In this document: piece by piece, positions 1 through 8,691 of the stretch | Position numbering within the stretch: position 1 is the first letter of the stretch | How the letters are laid out: every line of letters starts with the position of its first letter | Assembly: GCA_903911925.1 (NCBI GenBank) | Contig: CAIWFH010000067.1 | Location: 1-64,000 of the forward strand | Source of the DNA: an uncultured Acidobacteriaceae bacterium | GTDB lineage: Bacteria; Acidobacteriota; Terriglobia; Terriglobales; Acidobacteriaceae | Direction: 5' to 3' | DNA: 64,000 bases | The notes under the pieces: model-generated | Seen by the model: the letters and a program-made list of their open reading frames with translations, nothing else | Database searches by the model: none | Told to the model about the DNA's origin: nothing | Translations under genes and position numbers: made by a program

Positions 1-439
1 CGGTACACCTTATATCCAGGCCAGCCCAGTACTCTCGTCCAGTCGTTCTCCCTCATGCAAACGAGTGTACCCGGAAGCACAAAATCTCAAAATCCCCGCA
101 AAACGGCGCTTTTCCCAGATTCTCGCCAAGAGCCCTTCTTTTCGGCTCAGACGGGCCGTGGATTCATCCCGGCGTTGAGTTGGAAAAGATTCGCCTACTA
201 GGTCTCAATAGGGATCACGAAGCGCTGGTGCTGGGCAGGAACTTGCTCCGCTTGATCACCAAGGCGCGTGTCGGGCAAGCCGCTGACAAGGTTGCGCAAC
301 CGGGAGGGCGCAGGCAAGAAGCGCCAATGGAGCATTACGCTTGTTCAGCACCCGGGTGCAGGGAGCCCGATCAGGATTCAAACTCAAACGGATTTAGCGA
401 GCATCGGCTTTAGCCGGCCCTTGCCTGCGCGTCCTGGCC
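1..439. other. Gene-free left edge
   Basis: No reading frame here has a convincing start, ribosome binding site or protein-like composition. The short frames that cross it look like chance frames. No tRNA, terminator or repeat was recognised. It lies downstream of the leftward LuxR-type gene, so it may hold that gene's 3' untranslated region. Confidence 0.5.
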
Positions 440-886
440 TTATCGAATACTCGCGGGCGCGCGATGCTCGGGCACCAATACACCCATCTCGAGCAATTGG
501 GCCACCATCGCAGCGCGAGACCCCACTCCCAACTTGGCAAAAATCCGCCGCAGGTGCGTGCAGACGGTCCACGCACTTATATTCAGAACGTCACCAATCA
601 CCTTGTTGGGATGGCCCTTGGCGACCATGCGCACAATCTCCTGCTCGCGCGGACTGAGCCGGATTCGGCCCTGCGCCGGCCTGGGCATTCGCAACAGGAG
701 GTACCTGAAGCCGTCAATTTCGGTGTCCAGCAGGACCTCCTCAGCGGGATCGCTTCGACCGTTTTCGATGGGAGCAGACGCGTTGGCTTTTCCGATCACT
801 CCGATTAGCCCGCGTACCGCTTCTTCCACCGGCGCCTGGGTTGATTCCAGGGGAAAGTCTATCGCGAACAAGGCTGTATTGCGCAT
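440..886 (-). CDS. LuxR-type HTH transcriptional regulator
   Basis: Predicted DNA-binding regulator of 148 residues. Residues 76-138 form a LuxR/FixJ-type helix-turn-helix: LSPREQEIVRMVAKG opens it, followed by NKVIGDVLNISAWTV and the recognition-helix region HLRRIFAKLGV. The first 70 residues do not look like a receiver domain (no acidic pocket, no phospho-acceptor Asp in a hydrophobic strand), so it is probably not a standard response regulator. The chosen start (MRNTALF) has GGAG eight bases upstream; a frame extends 23 codons further but without a better signal. It stands alone, with a long divergent spacer to the two-component pair on its right. DNA binding is well supported. Target and signal cannot be read from the sequence. 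Confidence 0.8.
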   Translation of the reverse strand: MRNTALFAIDFPLESTQAPVEEAVRGLIGVIGKANASAPIENGRSDPAEEVLLDTEIDGFRYLLLRMPRPAQGRIRLSPREQEIVRMVAKGHPNKVIGDVLNISAWTVCTHLRRIFAKLGVGSRAAMVAQLLEMGVLVPEHRAPASIR

Positions 887-1509
887 GGCAATTTCTCCAT
901 CTGCAAGGCAGAAGCCCTTCACCGACGCGGTGCAAAGACAATGATCGATTTTCAAATTTCCAAGGTGTGACGGGGAGTAGAGCGGATGTCTATCTCGAAT
1001 CGCGCGATAAACGCCGCTCTTACTATTGGAAAATCATCAGACTGGGGAAAGATAGAGCAGGAATCGACTCAGCAACAGTCGCTCTTTTATGTGAACCCCA
1101 AAGTTGCTACCTGACTGGCAATCTGGAGTTCGGCAACGATTGCATATTTTCAAACTGCAATTCAATACCGAATGCCGAACTGTCTGCGGTTCTAAAGGCC
1201 ATCCGGTTTTGCGTATATTGTCCGATGCGACAGGTATCCGTCTGGACGCCCATCTCGCGCTGCCTGATTTTGTCTAAAGGAACGAACCGTTCTCAGCCTC
1301 GCAGAACCCCCGGTTCGAGAAGCGTAGCACAGAATAACGCAAACAGTGGATTCATGCACCCAAAAATTCCTGCAAGTTAATCCCATCTGTGCATCTCCGC
1401 GAGCTGCGGACAGGCTGCGCTCAGTGGGCGAAATCGGTGGCTTTCCGGAATGACGCCCAGTTTGAGGTGCAGCAATGAAAAATTCAGGGAAATCAGTAAC
1501 AATAGAAGG
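887..1509. other. Divergent intergenic region
   Basis: This spacer separates the leftward LuxR-type gene from the rightward two-component operon and should hold both promoters. It is more AT-rich around 1130-1220 than its surroundings. An open frame from 841 to 1380 has no supporting start signal and no recognisable domain, so it was not called. No RNA gene or clear hairpin was seen. Confidence 0.45.
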
Positions 1510-2187
1510 ATGCGCCTATTGCTCGTTGAAGACGACATCTATATCCAGGACTTCCTGCGCGGGTCGCTCGAGGAGGCGGGGTATCGGGTTGATGTGGCAG
1601 GAGATGCGAAAACTGCCAGGACAAACGCGGCTGAAGAGACATACGATTTGCTGATTGTTGACCTGGGGCTGCCCGACGAAGATGGAATCAGCTTGATTCT
1701 CCGGCTAAAGCAACTCGGGGTAAGCGCTCCGGTCATGATTCTCACCGCACGCAGATCTGTGGACGACAGAGTCCGGGGCCTCGAGCAGGGTGGAGACGAT
1801 TACCTTACCAAGCCGTTTGCCCTCGCCGAGTTGCTCGCCAGGCTGCGCAATTTGTTGAAGAGAAACAATTCCAGCGATACCGACTCCACCCGCCTCAGGG
1901 TGCTTGACCTCGAATTGGATCTGCTCCGCCGCGAAGCTTCCAGGTCCGGGAGGCTGCTTGAGCTGACCCCACAGGAGTTCTCTCTGCTGGAGTATCTTTG
2001 CCGCAATGCCGGCCGCGTGGTTACGCGCTCAATGATTCTCGATCGGGTCTGGGGTATGAAGATCCAGCCGGATACGAATGTTCTGGATGTTCACATCTAT
2101 CGTCTGCGTGGAAAGGTGGACGGTAAAGACCAGAAGCCCCTCATCTGCACGCTGCGAGGGATGGGCTATGTCCTCAAAGACCGGTAA
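1510..2187 (+). CDS. OmpR/PhoB-family response regulator
   Basis: Cytoplasmic response regulator of 225 residues. The N-terminal receiver starts MRLLLVEDD with the acidic pair at residues 8-9. The phospho-acceptor is D51 in LLIVDLGLP, and the conserved Lys is in YLTKPF. The C-terminal winged helix carries LTPQEFSLLEYL, VVTRSMILDRVW, VDVHIYRLRGKVD-like and GMGYVL signatures typical of OmpR/PhoB proteins. The start at 1510 gives the normal family length; an upstream ATG at 1450 would add 20 residues unlike any receiver. The gene overlaps the kinase gene by 20 bases, indicating a translationally coupled pair. The regulated process is unknown; QseB/CusR/TctD-like regulators are the nearest style. 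Confidence 0.9.
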   Translation: MRLLLVEDDIYIQDFLRGSLEEAGYRVDVAGDAKTARTNAAEETYDLLIVDLGLPDEDGISLILRLKQLGVSAPVMILTARRSVDDRVRGLEQGGDDYLTKPFALAELLARLRNLLKRNNSSDTDSTRLRVLDLELDLLRREASRSGRLLELTPQEFSLLEYLCRNAGRVVTRSMILDRVWGMKIQPDTNVLDVHIYRLRGKVDGKDQKPLICTLRGMGYVLKDR

Positions 2188-3622
2188 GCCTGTTGTTCGA
2201 AGTGCCGCCTGGAGAATCTCCATTTGGGCGACCGTTGCCTTCGCCTTCGGCACCATGCTTGTCTTCCTGTTTCTGCACTATTTTGTTGCCGACGATATTC
2301 AACGTCGAAGCGATGCCTGGCTTTCAGGGGAGGTCCAGGTGTTGGCAGATGTAACGGAGCGGACGCCCAAGGGAGCGCTTCACAGCCAGGTCGTGGAGGA
2401 GATCGCCGAATTGGCCGGCAAGGAAGTTCCCCGCAAGCTTCCATCGGAGAGCAACCCTGAAGATGCAGTCTTCTTTCTGCAGACCACCGAGGCGCGCTCA
2501 ATGATGCTGTGGGTTGGCGGAATCTCCGGCGAGGAGACCTCCAAGGCCATTAGAGCCGGCAGTTTTGCTCCCGAACGTCCATTTGATCTGCAAGTAAGCG
2601 GTATTGCCATCCCGTATCGCGTAGTGTGGACTCGCGCCGACGATGGAAGCCGCATCTACCTGGGACTCTCTGAACAGGAACAGTTGAGGGTTTTGCGCCT
2701 TCTGCGCATCCGATTTTTCCTCTTGTGGATGCTGATTGTTCTGTTAGGTTTCGGAGTTGTGTTTGTCAGTACCCGGCGCATGTTGAATGACGTCCGAGAG
2801 ATCACTGAAGCCGCGTCGAGAATCGGCCACTCGGAACTGAACACCAGGGTTCCGGCGACGAAACGCAATGACGAAGTCGCGCAACTTGCTTTCACGCTCA
2901 ATCATATGCTCGACCGCATCGAGAATTCGATGCATCAACTGCACACCATCACAAACTCGCTGGCACATGATTTGCGCAGTCCGCTTACCGCAATTCGAGG
3001 CAAGCTTGAGGTGTCGCTTTCCTCCGCCAATCATTCCCGGAAGAACGAACCGATTGTCGCGGCGATCGAGGAATTGGACCGGCTCTCTGAATTTCTCAAT
3101 CAATCCCTGGACATTGCCGAAGCCAGGGCCGATGCGCTGCTGCTGACTCGCAGTGTGATTGACCTGGATGAATCGCTGCAGACGATGATCGATCTTTACG
3201 AACCGAGCATGATTGAAAAGGGCCTGCAGATAAAACTGTGCAGCCGCGGGCCGGTGAAGATTGAAGCCGACGCCGGATTGATCCATCGAATGATCTCAAA
3301 CCTCTTCGACAACGAACTCAAGCACCTGCCCCCGGCAAGCACGGTGACGATTCACCTTCAGGCTGAGGATGGAAACGCTCTGCTCACGCTTGAGGACGAT
3401 GGACCGGGCTTTGCCCCCGAGGTGATCTCCCAAATGTTCGAGCGCCGGGTAAAAGGGCGACAGTCGAAAGGACATGGGCTAGGCCTCGCATTTGTCGATG
3501 CTGTGATTCGAACTCATGGGGGAACCGTAACCGCGGCCAACAGCGCAAGCGGCGGAGCCCGCCTCAGCGTCACGCTGCCACTCGCAACCCACCAGACCTT
3601 GACCGCCTCAAAAGCCGGGTAA
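2168..3622 (+). CDS. Sensor histidine kinase with HAMP domain
   Basis: Inner-membrane sensor kinase of 484 residues, partner of the response regulator it overlaps. It has a first membrane helix at about residues 17-39, a periplasmic sensor of about 140 residues, a second helix near 180-200 (FFLLWMLIVLLGFGVVFV), a HAMP linker, and a HisKA dimerisation helix with phospho-acceptor H267 in SLAHDLRSPLTAIRG. The C-terminal HATPase has the N box (LFDNELKH), the G1 box EDDGPGFAPE and the G2 box GHGLGLAFV. The start at 2168 falls inside the end of the regulator gene, the usual arrangement for coupled pairs. The sensed signal is not apparent. Confidence 0.9.
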   Translation: MSSKTGKPVVRSAAWRISIWATVAFAFGTMLVFLFLHYFVADDIQRRSDAWLSGEVQVLADVTERTPKGALHSQVVEEIAELAGKEVPRKLPSESNPEDAVFFLQTTEARSMMLWVGGISGEETSKAIRAGSFAPERPFDLQVSGIAIPYRVVWTRADDGSRIYLGLSEQEQLRVLRLLRIRFFLLWMLIVLLGFGVVFVSTRRMLNDVREITEAASRIGHSELNTRVPATKRNDEVAQLAFTLNHMLDRIENSMHQLHTITNSLAHDLRSPLTAIRGKLEVSLSSANHSRKNEPIVAAIEELDRLSEFLNQSLDIAEARADALLLTRSVIDLDESLQTMIDLYEPSMIEKGLQIKLCSRGPVKIEADAGLIHRMISNLFDNELKHLPPASTVTIHLQAEDGNALLTLEDDGPGFAPEVISQMFERRVKGRQSKGHGLGLAFVDAVIRTHGGTVTAANSASGGARLSVTLPLATHQTLTASKAG

Positions 3623-3837
3623 CTCCTGGAGCCGGTTGCAAAGCGCCCAATCGCTTGCATTTGCAGCTTATGTAAATCCAGATTGCCGATAATCCCTGCC
3701 GGCGGCAGGCATGCCCTTGCAGGGTCATCTGGCGTAGAATGGCCACGCACCCGGAAGAAGCTGTGCGGAGGCGCCGAATGCGATTGCCGTCCTGCCGATT
3801 CCGGAAAATTCGATTGCATTTCCAGGGATGGACTGAG

Positions 3838-4986
3838 ATGAAGCTACTGCTTTGCGCACTGGTTCCGATGCTTTTGATGGCCTGCCAATTGGTGCTGGTC
3901 AGCGATGCCGAAAACCTTCCAGAGATCGGCGGCCAAAAGGCCGTGAAACTCACTCGCACCGCCGCCAGCGATGCCAAGCCGGAGTTCACCAGCGTCACCG
4001 TGCTTCCCGGCCGGGGCATGACGGTTCTTCAGATTACGGCGAACTTTCCCGGCAAGGGCAACGTGGACGTGCTGGCCTCGCCGAACCTCGCTGACGCGGC
4101 CACGATTTTGAACGAGGACGATTCCGAGGTAGGCGCCAAGGCGTGGTCTCTGGGGTCAGCTTTCCTGGTTCCGTATCCCAACCGGATTCGCGGCAAGCTC
4201 TCTGCCGATAGCAAGACACTGACCACGGAGTGGGAAGGCCACAAGCTGACCCTGCCGGCCAACAATCTCGGCAAGCTGCCTACGGCCGAGCGGCATGCCA
4301 TGCACGGGCTCATCGTGAAATCGAAGACCGACGATGTGAGCGTCAAAGAGATTCCCGGCGGCCAGGAGATGACCGGCATTATGCATTGCAGCGACTTTGG
4401 CGGACACTGGCTGTCAAAGACCGACCTGGTGTTCACGATCACGCTGACCGCCGATGCAGTGGACGCGACCGTAGTGGCGAAGAACGTGGGTGGCGAGGCT
4501 GAGCCAATCGCCATCGCCTGGCATCCCTACTTCAACCTGCCCTCCGGCGACCGGACGCAGGTCAAACTGCACATTCCGGCAGAGAAGATGGCCGAAGTGG
4601 ACGGCTACGACAACGTCTTCCCGACAGGCAAAGTGATTCCTGTCGAGGGGACCCGCTACGACCTGCGCACGCCGGGCGGCAAGACGCTGGGTACGGAGTT
4701 CTTTGACGACAACTGGAGCCATATCGACTGGAGCAAGGGCGCCGCAACCGTGGAATTAGTCGATCCTGCCGCGCACTACGGCGTCAAGATTGAAGGGCTG
4801 TCAAAGGAGATCAAGGCGATCCAGGTGTACGCACCGCCAGCCAAGCAGTTTGTGGCCGTTGAGCACCAGTACAACTTCGGCGACCCGTTCGGCAAAGAGT
4901 GGGGCAAAATCGACACCGGCATGGTGACCCTGAAGCCGGGCGAGAGCACCAAGTGGCACGTGCGGATCAAGGTGTTTGTGCCGTAA
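3838..4986 (+). CDS. Aldose 1-epimerase family lipoprotein
   Basis: Predicted galactose mutarotase-family enzyme (382 residues) that interconverts anomers of aldoses. The fold signatures are MHGL (first catalytic-type His), the HPYFNLP motif with the second His in AIAWHPYFNLP, and a C-terminal VAVEHQYNFGDPF containing the Glu expected as the general base. The N terminus (MKLLLCALVPMLLMAC) is a lipoprotein signal peptide with a lipobox ending at Cys16, so the enzyme is probably anchored in the periplasm, which is less usual than the cytoplasmic GalM. The start at 3838 follows an AGGGA-type binding site; an upstream in-frame ATG would bury the signal peptide. A strong hairpin lies 54 bases after the stop. 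Substrate unknown. Confidence 0.85.
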   Translation: MKLLLCALVPMLLMACQLVLVSDAENLPEIGGQKAVKLTRTAASDAKPEFTSVTVLPGRGMTVLQITANFPGKGNVDVLASPNLADAATILNEDDSEVGAKAWSLGSAFLVPYPNRIRGKLSADSKTLTTEWEGHKLTLPANNLGKLPTAERHAMHGLIVKSKTDDVSVKEIPGGQEMTGIMHCSDFGGHWLSKTDLVFTITLTADAVDATVVAKNVGGEAEPIAIAWHPYFNLPSGDRTQVKLHIPAEKMAEVDGYDNVFPTGKVIPVEGTRYDLRTPGGKTLGTEFFDDNWSHIDWSKGAATVELVDPAAHYGVKIEGLSKEIKAIQVYAPPAKQFVAVEHQYNFGDPFGKEWGKIDTGMVTLKPGESTKWHVRIKVFVP

Positions 4987-5039
4987 CCATTAACCCGGGG
5001 TCGTGTTGCAGGCCTCAAAATCGATAACTCACCCGAGCG

Positions 5040-5090
5040 ACAAAGCCGCCGGGAGCCTCGAAACCACCGGCTCCCGGCGGCTTTGTTCTT
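5040..5090. terminator. Bidirectional terminator hairpin
   Basis: A perfect 18-base-pair stem, ACAAAGCCGCCGGGAGCC paired with its complement, flanks an 11-base loop. The stem ends in TTTGTTCTT on the right and has the complementary A-rich end on the left. It sits between the convergent epimerase and nuclease genes. Confidence 0.75.
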
Positions 5091-5125
5091 GCCGGGTTTA
5101 CAAGCCTGTTCGTAATTGCGGGTGC

Positions 5126-5151
5126 CCCAGGTCCCGTTTTTGGGACCTGGG
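5126..5151. repeat. Dispersed CCCAGGTC hairpin, copy 1
   Basis: CCCAGGTCCC and GGGACCTGGG form a perfect 10-base-pair stem around a GTTTTT loop, flanked by GCGGGTGC and ATGCCGC. It is the first of four related intergenic hairpins in this window and lies between two convergent genes. Confidence 0.8.
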
Positions 5152-5194
5152 ATGCCGCAACCGCCGATGTACCCAGAACCCATTTCAGAACTCT

Positions 5195-6160
5195 TCAGTT
5201 CGCGCAGTTTTCGGCTCCGCATTTAAGCGCGGAAGTTAGCAGGCCAGCCAAACGTGCCCCGGCAAGGGCAATTCTCTGCTTTGCAATCTGCTGGGTATTC
5301 GCGGTGTAGGTGGTGTCCATGGTGTAGGGGCCAAGTGCCGGACCAACCGGCGCGATGTACACGTCGCTCTTCGCCAGGTTAAAACTCTCCGCTGCCCAGT
5401 CATCTTCTTTTGCGTCGCCGGCGAGTTTGGCGTCTGCCTTGGGCAACGCCTGACCCACCTTGACGGCTTTCATGAATTCCTGGGTGTCGCCCAGGCCGAC
5501 GGCATCGTCCCAGAACGCGTGCAGTTCCTTGGTCGGTCCGGCAACAACGACGGAGTTGCCGCCCAGGTCTCCATGCGGAGCGCCTTTGGTGATCCGCTCG
5601 GCGCAGTGCAGAGGTTGATGCGCATCGCCGACCAGGTGCAGCAGCCAAACAAGATCGTATGACTTGAGCAGGTCCGGTTCGCTGGTGGCCAGATCCTGGC
5701 GAAACGCGGCAATCTTGTCAGTCAGCGTGGGCCCCCCCACCGCGGGCAGAGCGGTTCCGTCCTGGCTGAAGGGCGTGTTGATAAAGTGCCAATACTTGTG
5801 CGCGTGCATGTCGCTATACCCGCCGTTCAGCGAGGGCAGCTCGCCGTGCGGAGGATTGTCGTTGCCGGTGTAGCCGCTGCCCATGGCCTTGATCTCGTCC
5901 GGCCACGTGGCGGCCATCATGAACACATACATATCGCGGTCGGCATCCGATGTGCCCGCCGGAATGTAGGCGAGCCACTTTGAATAATAGGGATTGAGCT
6001 TCAGTAGAACGGCAACCCTGGCCTTTTCTGCCGGGGTCAGTTGCTGGTAGGCAGACCAGGCCACCGTCATGTGACCTATGCTGTTCCAGGCCAGGGCGCG
6101 TCCGCAGCACATGAGGAGAACAAGGACGAGTGAGGCAAGAAGTGTCTTTCTGCGAGCCAT
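5195..6160 (-). CDS. S1/P1-type nuclease, secreted
   Basis: Predicted zinc-dependent single-strand nuclease/phosphodiesterase of 321 residues. A signal peptide (residues 1-24, ending ALA) would be cleaved to expose Trp25; a new N-terminal Trp is a zinc ligand in this family. Further ligands appear in WNSIGH, YSDMHAHKYWHFIN, LLHLVGDAHQPLHC, GDLGGNS and ELHAFWDD, the run of His and Asp motifs that defines S1/P1 nucleases. AAGGAGA lies just upstream of the chosen ATG; the frame extends further but the added residues would precede the signal peptide. It probably works outside the cytoplasm in nucleic acid degradation and phosphate recovery. Confidence 0.92.
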   Translation of the reverse strand: MARRKTLLASLVLVLLMCCGRALAWNSIGHMTVAWSAYQQLTPAEKARVAVLLKLNPYYSKWLAYIPAGTSDADRDMYVFMMAATWPDEIKAMGSGYTGNDNPPHGELPSLNGGYSDMHAHKYWHFINTPFSQDGTALPAVGGPTLTDKIAAFRQDLATSEPDLLKSYDLVWLLHLVGDAHQPLHCAERITKGAPHGDLGGNSVVVAGPTKELHAFWDDAVGLGDTQEFMKAVKVGQALPKADAKLAGDAKEDDWAAESFNLAKSDVYIAPVGPALGPYTMDTTYTANTQQIAKQRIALAGARLAGLLTSALKCGAENCAN

Positions 6161-6270
6161 GGTGAACGTCTCCTTCAGGGGATAGATCGCCGCCGTTGCG
6201 GGGGGTGAAATTGGCCCAGGGGCCCAGGGGTGAGAGCCGGGCACGGAGCGTCTCCAGGGCAAGTGTACGA

Positions 6271-7353
6271 CTACCCGATCTTCCGATCCAGCCTCAGGAT
6301 GCGTTTCGCGTTTCCCGATGCCACATTAATCCGTTCTGCTTCGGCGATTTTCGCATTGTCAATGAACTGGGCCGCCAACTCAGTCTTTTCGAAGGGATAG
6401 TCGACGGAGAACATCACGTTGCTCTCTCCCATGGCGTCCAGCGCGCACCGCAGCGAAAAGTCGGAACAGACCCCGGATGTGGTGATGGCGATGTTGCGCT
6501 TGATGTAGAAAGAGGGCGGCTGGGCAAGCGTCATGGAGCCGCGGTGCGAGATGGGCCACCGGCTGTCAAAACGCCACAGGCTGATGGGCAGCGTTTCTCC
6601 CATGTGGCCCAGCACCAGTTTCGCCTTGGGGTAGCGCTCAAATACTCCCGCAAACACCAAACGCAAAGCGTGCGCCGCGGTTTCAAAAGCCCAACTGCAC
6701 ACCGGGCCCCACAGCTCCGAGTGGCCGCCGTAGACCGCCGGATGATCGATGGGGTTGCCGGGGTGCAAGTAGATCGGCGCCTCCAGAGCGGCGGCGCGCT
6801 CCCAGAAAACGGAGTACTTGTCCAGGTCGAGATACTCGCCATTGGTCTGGCCGTTGATCATCGCTCCCTGAAAGCCGAGCTGGCGCACGCAGCGCTCCAG
6901 TTCGTCTGCGGCCGCTGCAGAATTCTGCATCGCGAGGTGAGCAAACCCGCCGAACCGGGTGGGCCTCTTCTGTATCTCACCGGCCAGGAAATCATTAACT
7001 TGCTTCGACTTTTTCTGCGCTACAGCCCCGTCCTTTTCAACCTGCAAGCCCGGCCCGGCCAGCGACAGTACCGAGAAATCGATCCGGTTCTGGTCCATGA
7101 TGGCGAGTCGCCTTTCTCCCAGATCCTGGAGGGCGGCGAGGCCAAAGCTGGCGATCTGCGGGCTGATGTTGGGGTAGGTCTCGGCAAAGTAGTCGATAAA
7201 ATCCGGTGCCATGAAGTGCTCTTCAAGCGCGATCTTACCCAGCGGCTTGCTGTTGGAAGTTTCAGAGGCGGCGGGGTTGGCTGCCACGGCAAAGGCGGCG
7301 GCGTTGGCTCCGGCCGCGAGGGCCGCGCCGGCTATAAAGTCTCTACGCTTCAT
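6271..7353 (-). CDS. Amidohydrolase-2 family protein with Tat signal
   Basis: A 360-residue protein of the amidohydrolase-2 group, which contains ACMSD and gamma-resorcylate decarboxylase. Family signs are the early EEHF (Glu-x-His), YLHPGNP, LGHMGETLP and FSVDYPFE, which supply the metal-binding and catalytic His/Asp residues. The N terminus, MKRRDFIAGAALAAG, is a twin-arginine signal, so folded enzyme is probably exported with its metal. An AAGGGA site precedes the start. It lies upstream of the nuclease gene on the same strand with a spacer of about 110 bases. The substrate is not predictable; decarboxylase and hydrolase activities both occur in the family. Confidence 0.85.
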   Translation of the reverse strand: MKRRDFIAGAALAAGANAAAFAVAANPAASETSNSKPLGKIALEEHFMAPDFIDYFAETYPNISPQIASFGLAALQDLGERRLAIMDQNRIDFSVLSLAGPGLQVEKDGAVAQKKSKQVNDFLAGEIQKRPTRFGGFAHLAMQNSAAAADELERCVRQLGFQGAMINGQTNGEYLDLDKYSVFWERAAALEAPIYLHPGNPIDHPAVYGGHSELWGPVCSWAFETAAHALRLVFAGVFERYPKAKLVLGHMGETLPISLWRFDSRWPISHRGSMTLAQPPSFYIKRNIAITTSGVCSDFSLRCALDAMGESNVMFSVDYPFEKTELAAQFIDNAKIAEAERINVASGNAKRILRLDRKIG

Positions 7354-7709
7354 TGCGCATCCCTTTTCAAGAGATTGCCTTGCCGCCGCCGTGCGTGAGT
7401 TTCGCCTGCGCTTTGGGGAAGAACCTGGCGGCGGAATGGGTGTTTTCGGCCAGCATCACGGCTGGCGGCCAGTATAGCGCGGGCTCGGCGGCCTGCTCTT
7501 TGATTTGCCCCATAAACCTGCGCGCGCGAGGCAATTAAAAGGCTTCCGGGAAGGCTTCGATTGGATGAAACATGGGACTGGACTTTGCCTTTGAATGAGG
7601 CGTCTAATTGCTGTAGCACGTCGGATTCACTTCCTCGCCTTCAGTTGAAGTCGACCTGCTCCAGACGAGGGTACTCTCACAACCAACCAGCAAACGATTG
7701 GAGACAATC
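7354..7709. other. Divergent spacer before a small gene
   Basis: The spacer separates the leftward amidohydrolase from the rightward 59-residue gene. Around 7580-7605, GGACTT-like and GTCTAA-like boxes lie about 16 bases apart, loosely resembling an ECF-type promoter. The match is weak and is not called as a promoter. No open frame here is convincing. Confidence 0.35.
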
Positions 7710-7889
7710 ATGAGCTTTGGACGGAAATCAGACGTACACAAGCACCTGGTCCCCAAGCATCCGTTGACCCCCCACAAAATGGCCGAGAACAACGAGCAGA
7801 CCAGGATTCAAGAGCCGGCGCAGGACGAACAGATGCGTTTGGGAGATCCACCTTCGGAGCGTGACGAGCCGAGAAGCTCACAGAATTGA
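7710..7889 (+). CDS. Small hydrophilic protein of unknown function
   Basis: A 59-residue protein beginning MSFGRKSDVHKHL. It is highly charged, rich in Glu, Pro, Gln and Arg, and has no membrane segment or signal peptide; it looks intrinsically disordered. GGAGA lies at normal spacing before the ATG, and a very strong intrinsic terminator begins six bases after the stop, so the unit looks like a dedicated single-gene transcript. No family was recognised. Confidence 0.6.
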   Translation: MSFGRKSDVHKHLVPKHPLTPHKMAENNEQTRIQEPAQDEQMRLGDPPSERDEPRSSQN

Positions 7890-7895
7890 ATCGAT

Positions 7896-7933
7896 ATCCC
7901 CCCGGATGCGGACGCATGCCGGGGGGATTTTTG
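7896..7933 (+). terminator. Strong rho-independent terminator
   Basis: The stem ATCCCCCCGG continues with ATGCG, pairs with CGCAT and then CCGGGGGGAT, has a two-base loop, and is followed by TTTTT. It directly follows the 59-residue gene. Confidence 0.92.
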
Positions 7934-7983
7934 TCGGTGGAGAAAGGTGATTATTCCGGGCCGCTCGTCAACGCCCCCCCGTA

Positions 7984-8691
7984 TCACTCGTGAGAATCGG
8001 GTGTCCCGTCCGACCACTTTGCCACTGGAATCATAAAGATGGTCAAGCGACCCAGGGCATCTTCCGATGCCAGAACCGGGGAGCCCACGAGGTTTGCGCC
8101 CCAGGTTGCCGGGGCGGCGAGCGGAGCGAAAAACATCACATGCGGATGCCAGTGCTTGCCGATGTCGTTCAGGTACCCCTGCTTCGACATCATGTAGCTC
8201 ATGGCACCCGTTTCCTGCGAAGGCAATTCCTTCTTGTCGAGAGCGGCGCCGATCTCCTCAGCCATCTGCGCTTTCGATTTCCCGGCCAGGATCAGGTTGG
8301 TCTTCCTGATCACTTGCGGCAGATAGGTGCGCACGGCCGCCGCGTTAAAGCAGATGGGGGCGCGGACCTTGGGATTCCAAAATTCCGGTTCGTCGGTCCC
8401 GGCAATCCACGAGCGCATAACCATGCACGCGAAACCGTTTTTGCCCTTGGCAGCGGTTTCGTAGCCGTGAGGGCCGAGGACCATCACCTCGGCATCCCGC
8501 GAGATGGAGTCGGGAGCAGCGCTCAGCGCCAGCGTAATCTCGGCACCGCGCTCCATCAGGTATTGATCCAGCGGGGCCATGGCCGGGTACGCCGTTTTGG
8601 CCTCCTGCGCGGGTGCATGCCGCGCCGCAGCCATAATCGCAACCAACGCGAGGCTCGCGCATGCAATCAGCTTTGTGACGTTCCATTTCAT
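7984..8691 (-). CDS. Secreted protein of unknown function
   Basis: A 235-residue exported protein. It starts MKWNVTKLIACASLAL with a signal peptide of about 28 residues ending near APAQ, preceded by a good GAGGAGA site. The mature part includes a VMVLGPHGYETAAKGKNGF segment, a central WNPKVRAPICFN, and a His-containing HWHPHVMFFAP stretch near the C terminus. Similar-looking proteins are common as hypotheticals in soil acidobacteria, but no catalytic fold was recognised. The strong hairpin at 7896 lies beyond its 3' end and may also stop its transcript. Confidence 0.75.
   Translation of the reverse strand: MKWNVTKLIACASLALVAIMAAARHAPAQEAKTAYPAMAPLDQYLMERGAEITLALSAAPDSISRDAEVMVLGPHGYETAAKGKNGFACMVMRSWIAGTDEPEFWNPKVRAPICFNAAAVRTYLPQVIRKTNLILAGKSKAQMAEEIGAALDKKELPSQETGAMSYMMSKQGYLNDIGKHWHPHVMFFAPLAAPATWGANLVGSPVLASEDALGRLTIFMIPVAKWSDGTPDSHE

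Noticed and set aside
841..1380. Open frame of 179 codons upstream of the two-component pair
   Set aside because: It overlaps the LuxR-type gene on the opposite strand, has no ribosome binding site, and its translation lacks any domain or protein-like pattern.
6196..7398. Open frame of 400 codons on the plus strand
   Set aside because: It is the antisense shadow of the amidohydrolase gene, which has clear family motifs and a Tat signal on the minus strand.
7580..7605. GGACTT-N16-GTCTAA promoter-like boxes before the 59-residue gene
   Set aside because: The -35 box is a poor match and the gene is 100 bases away, so it is too weak to call beside the clearer ECF promoter at 55890.
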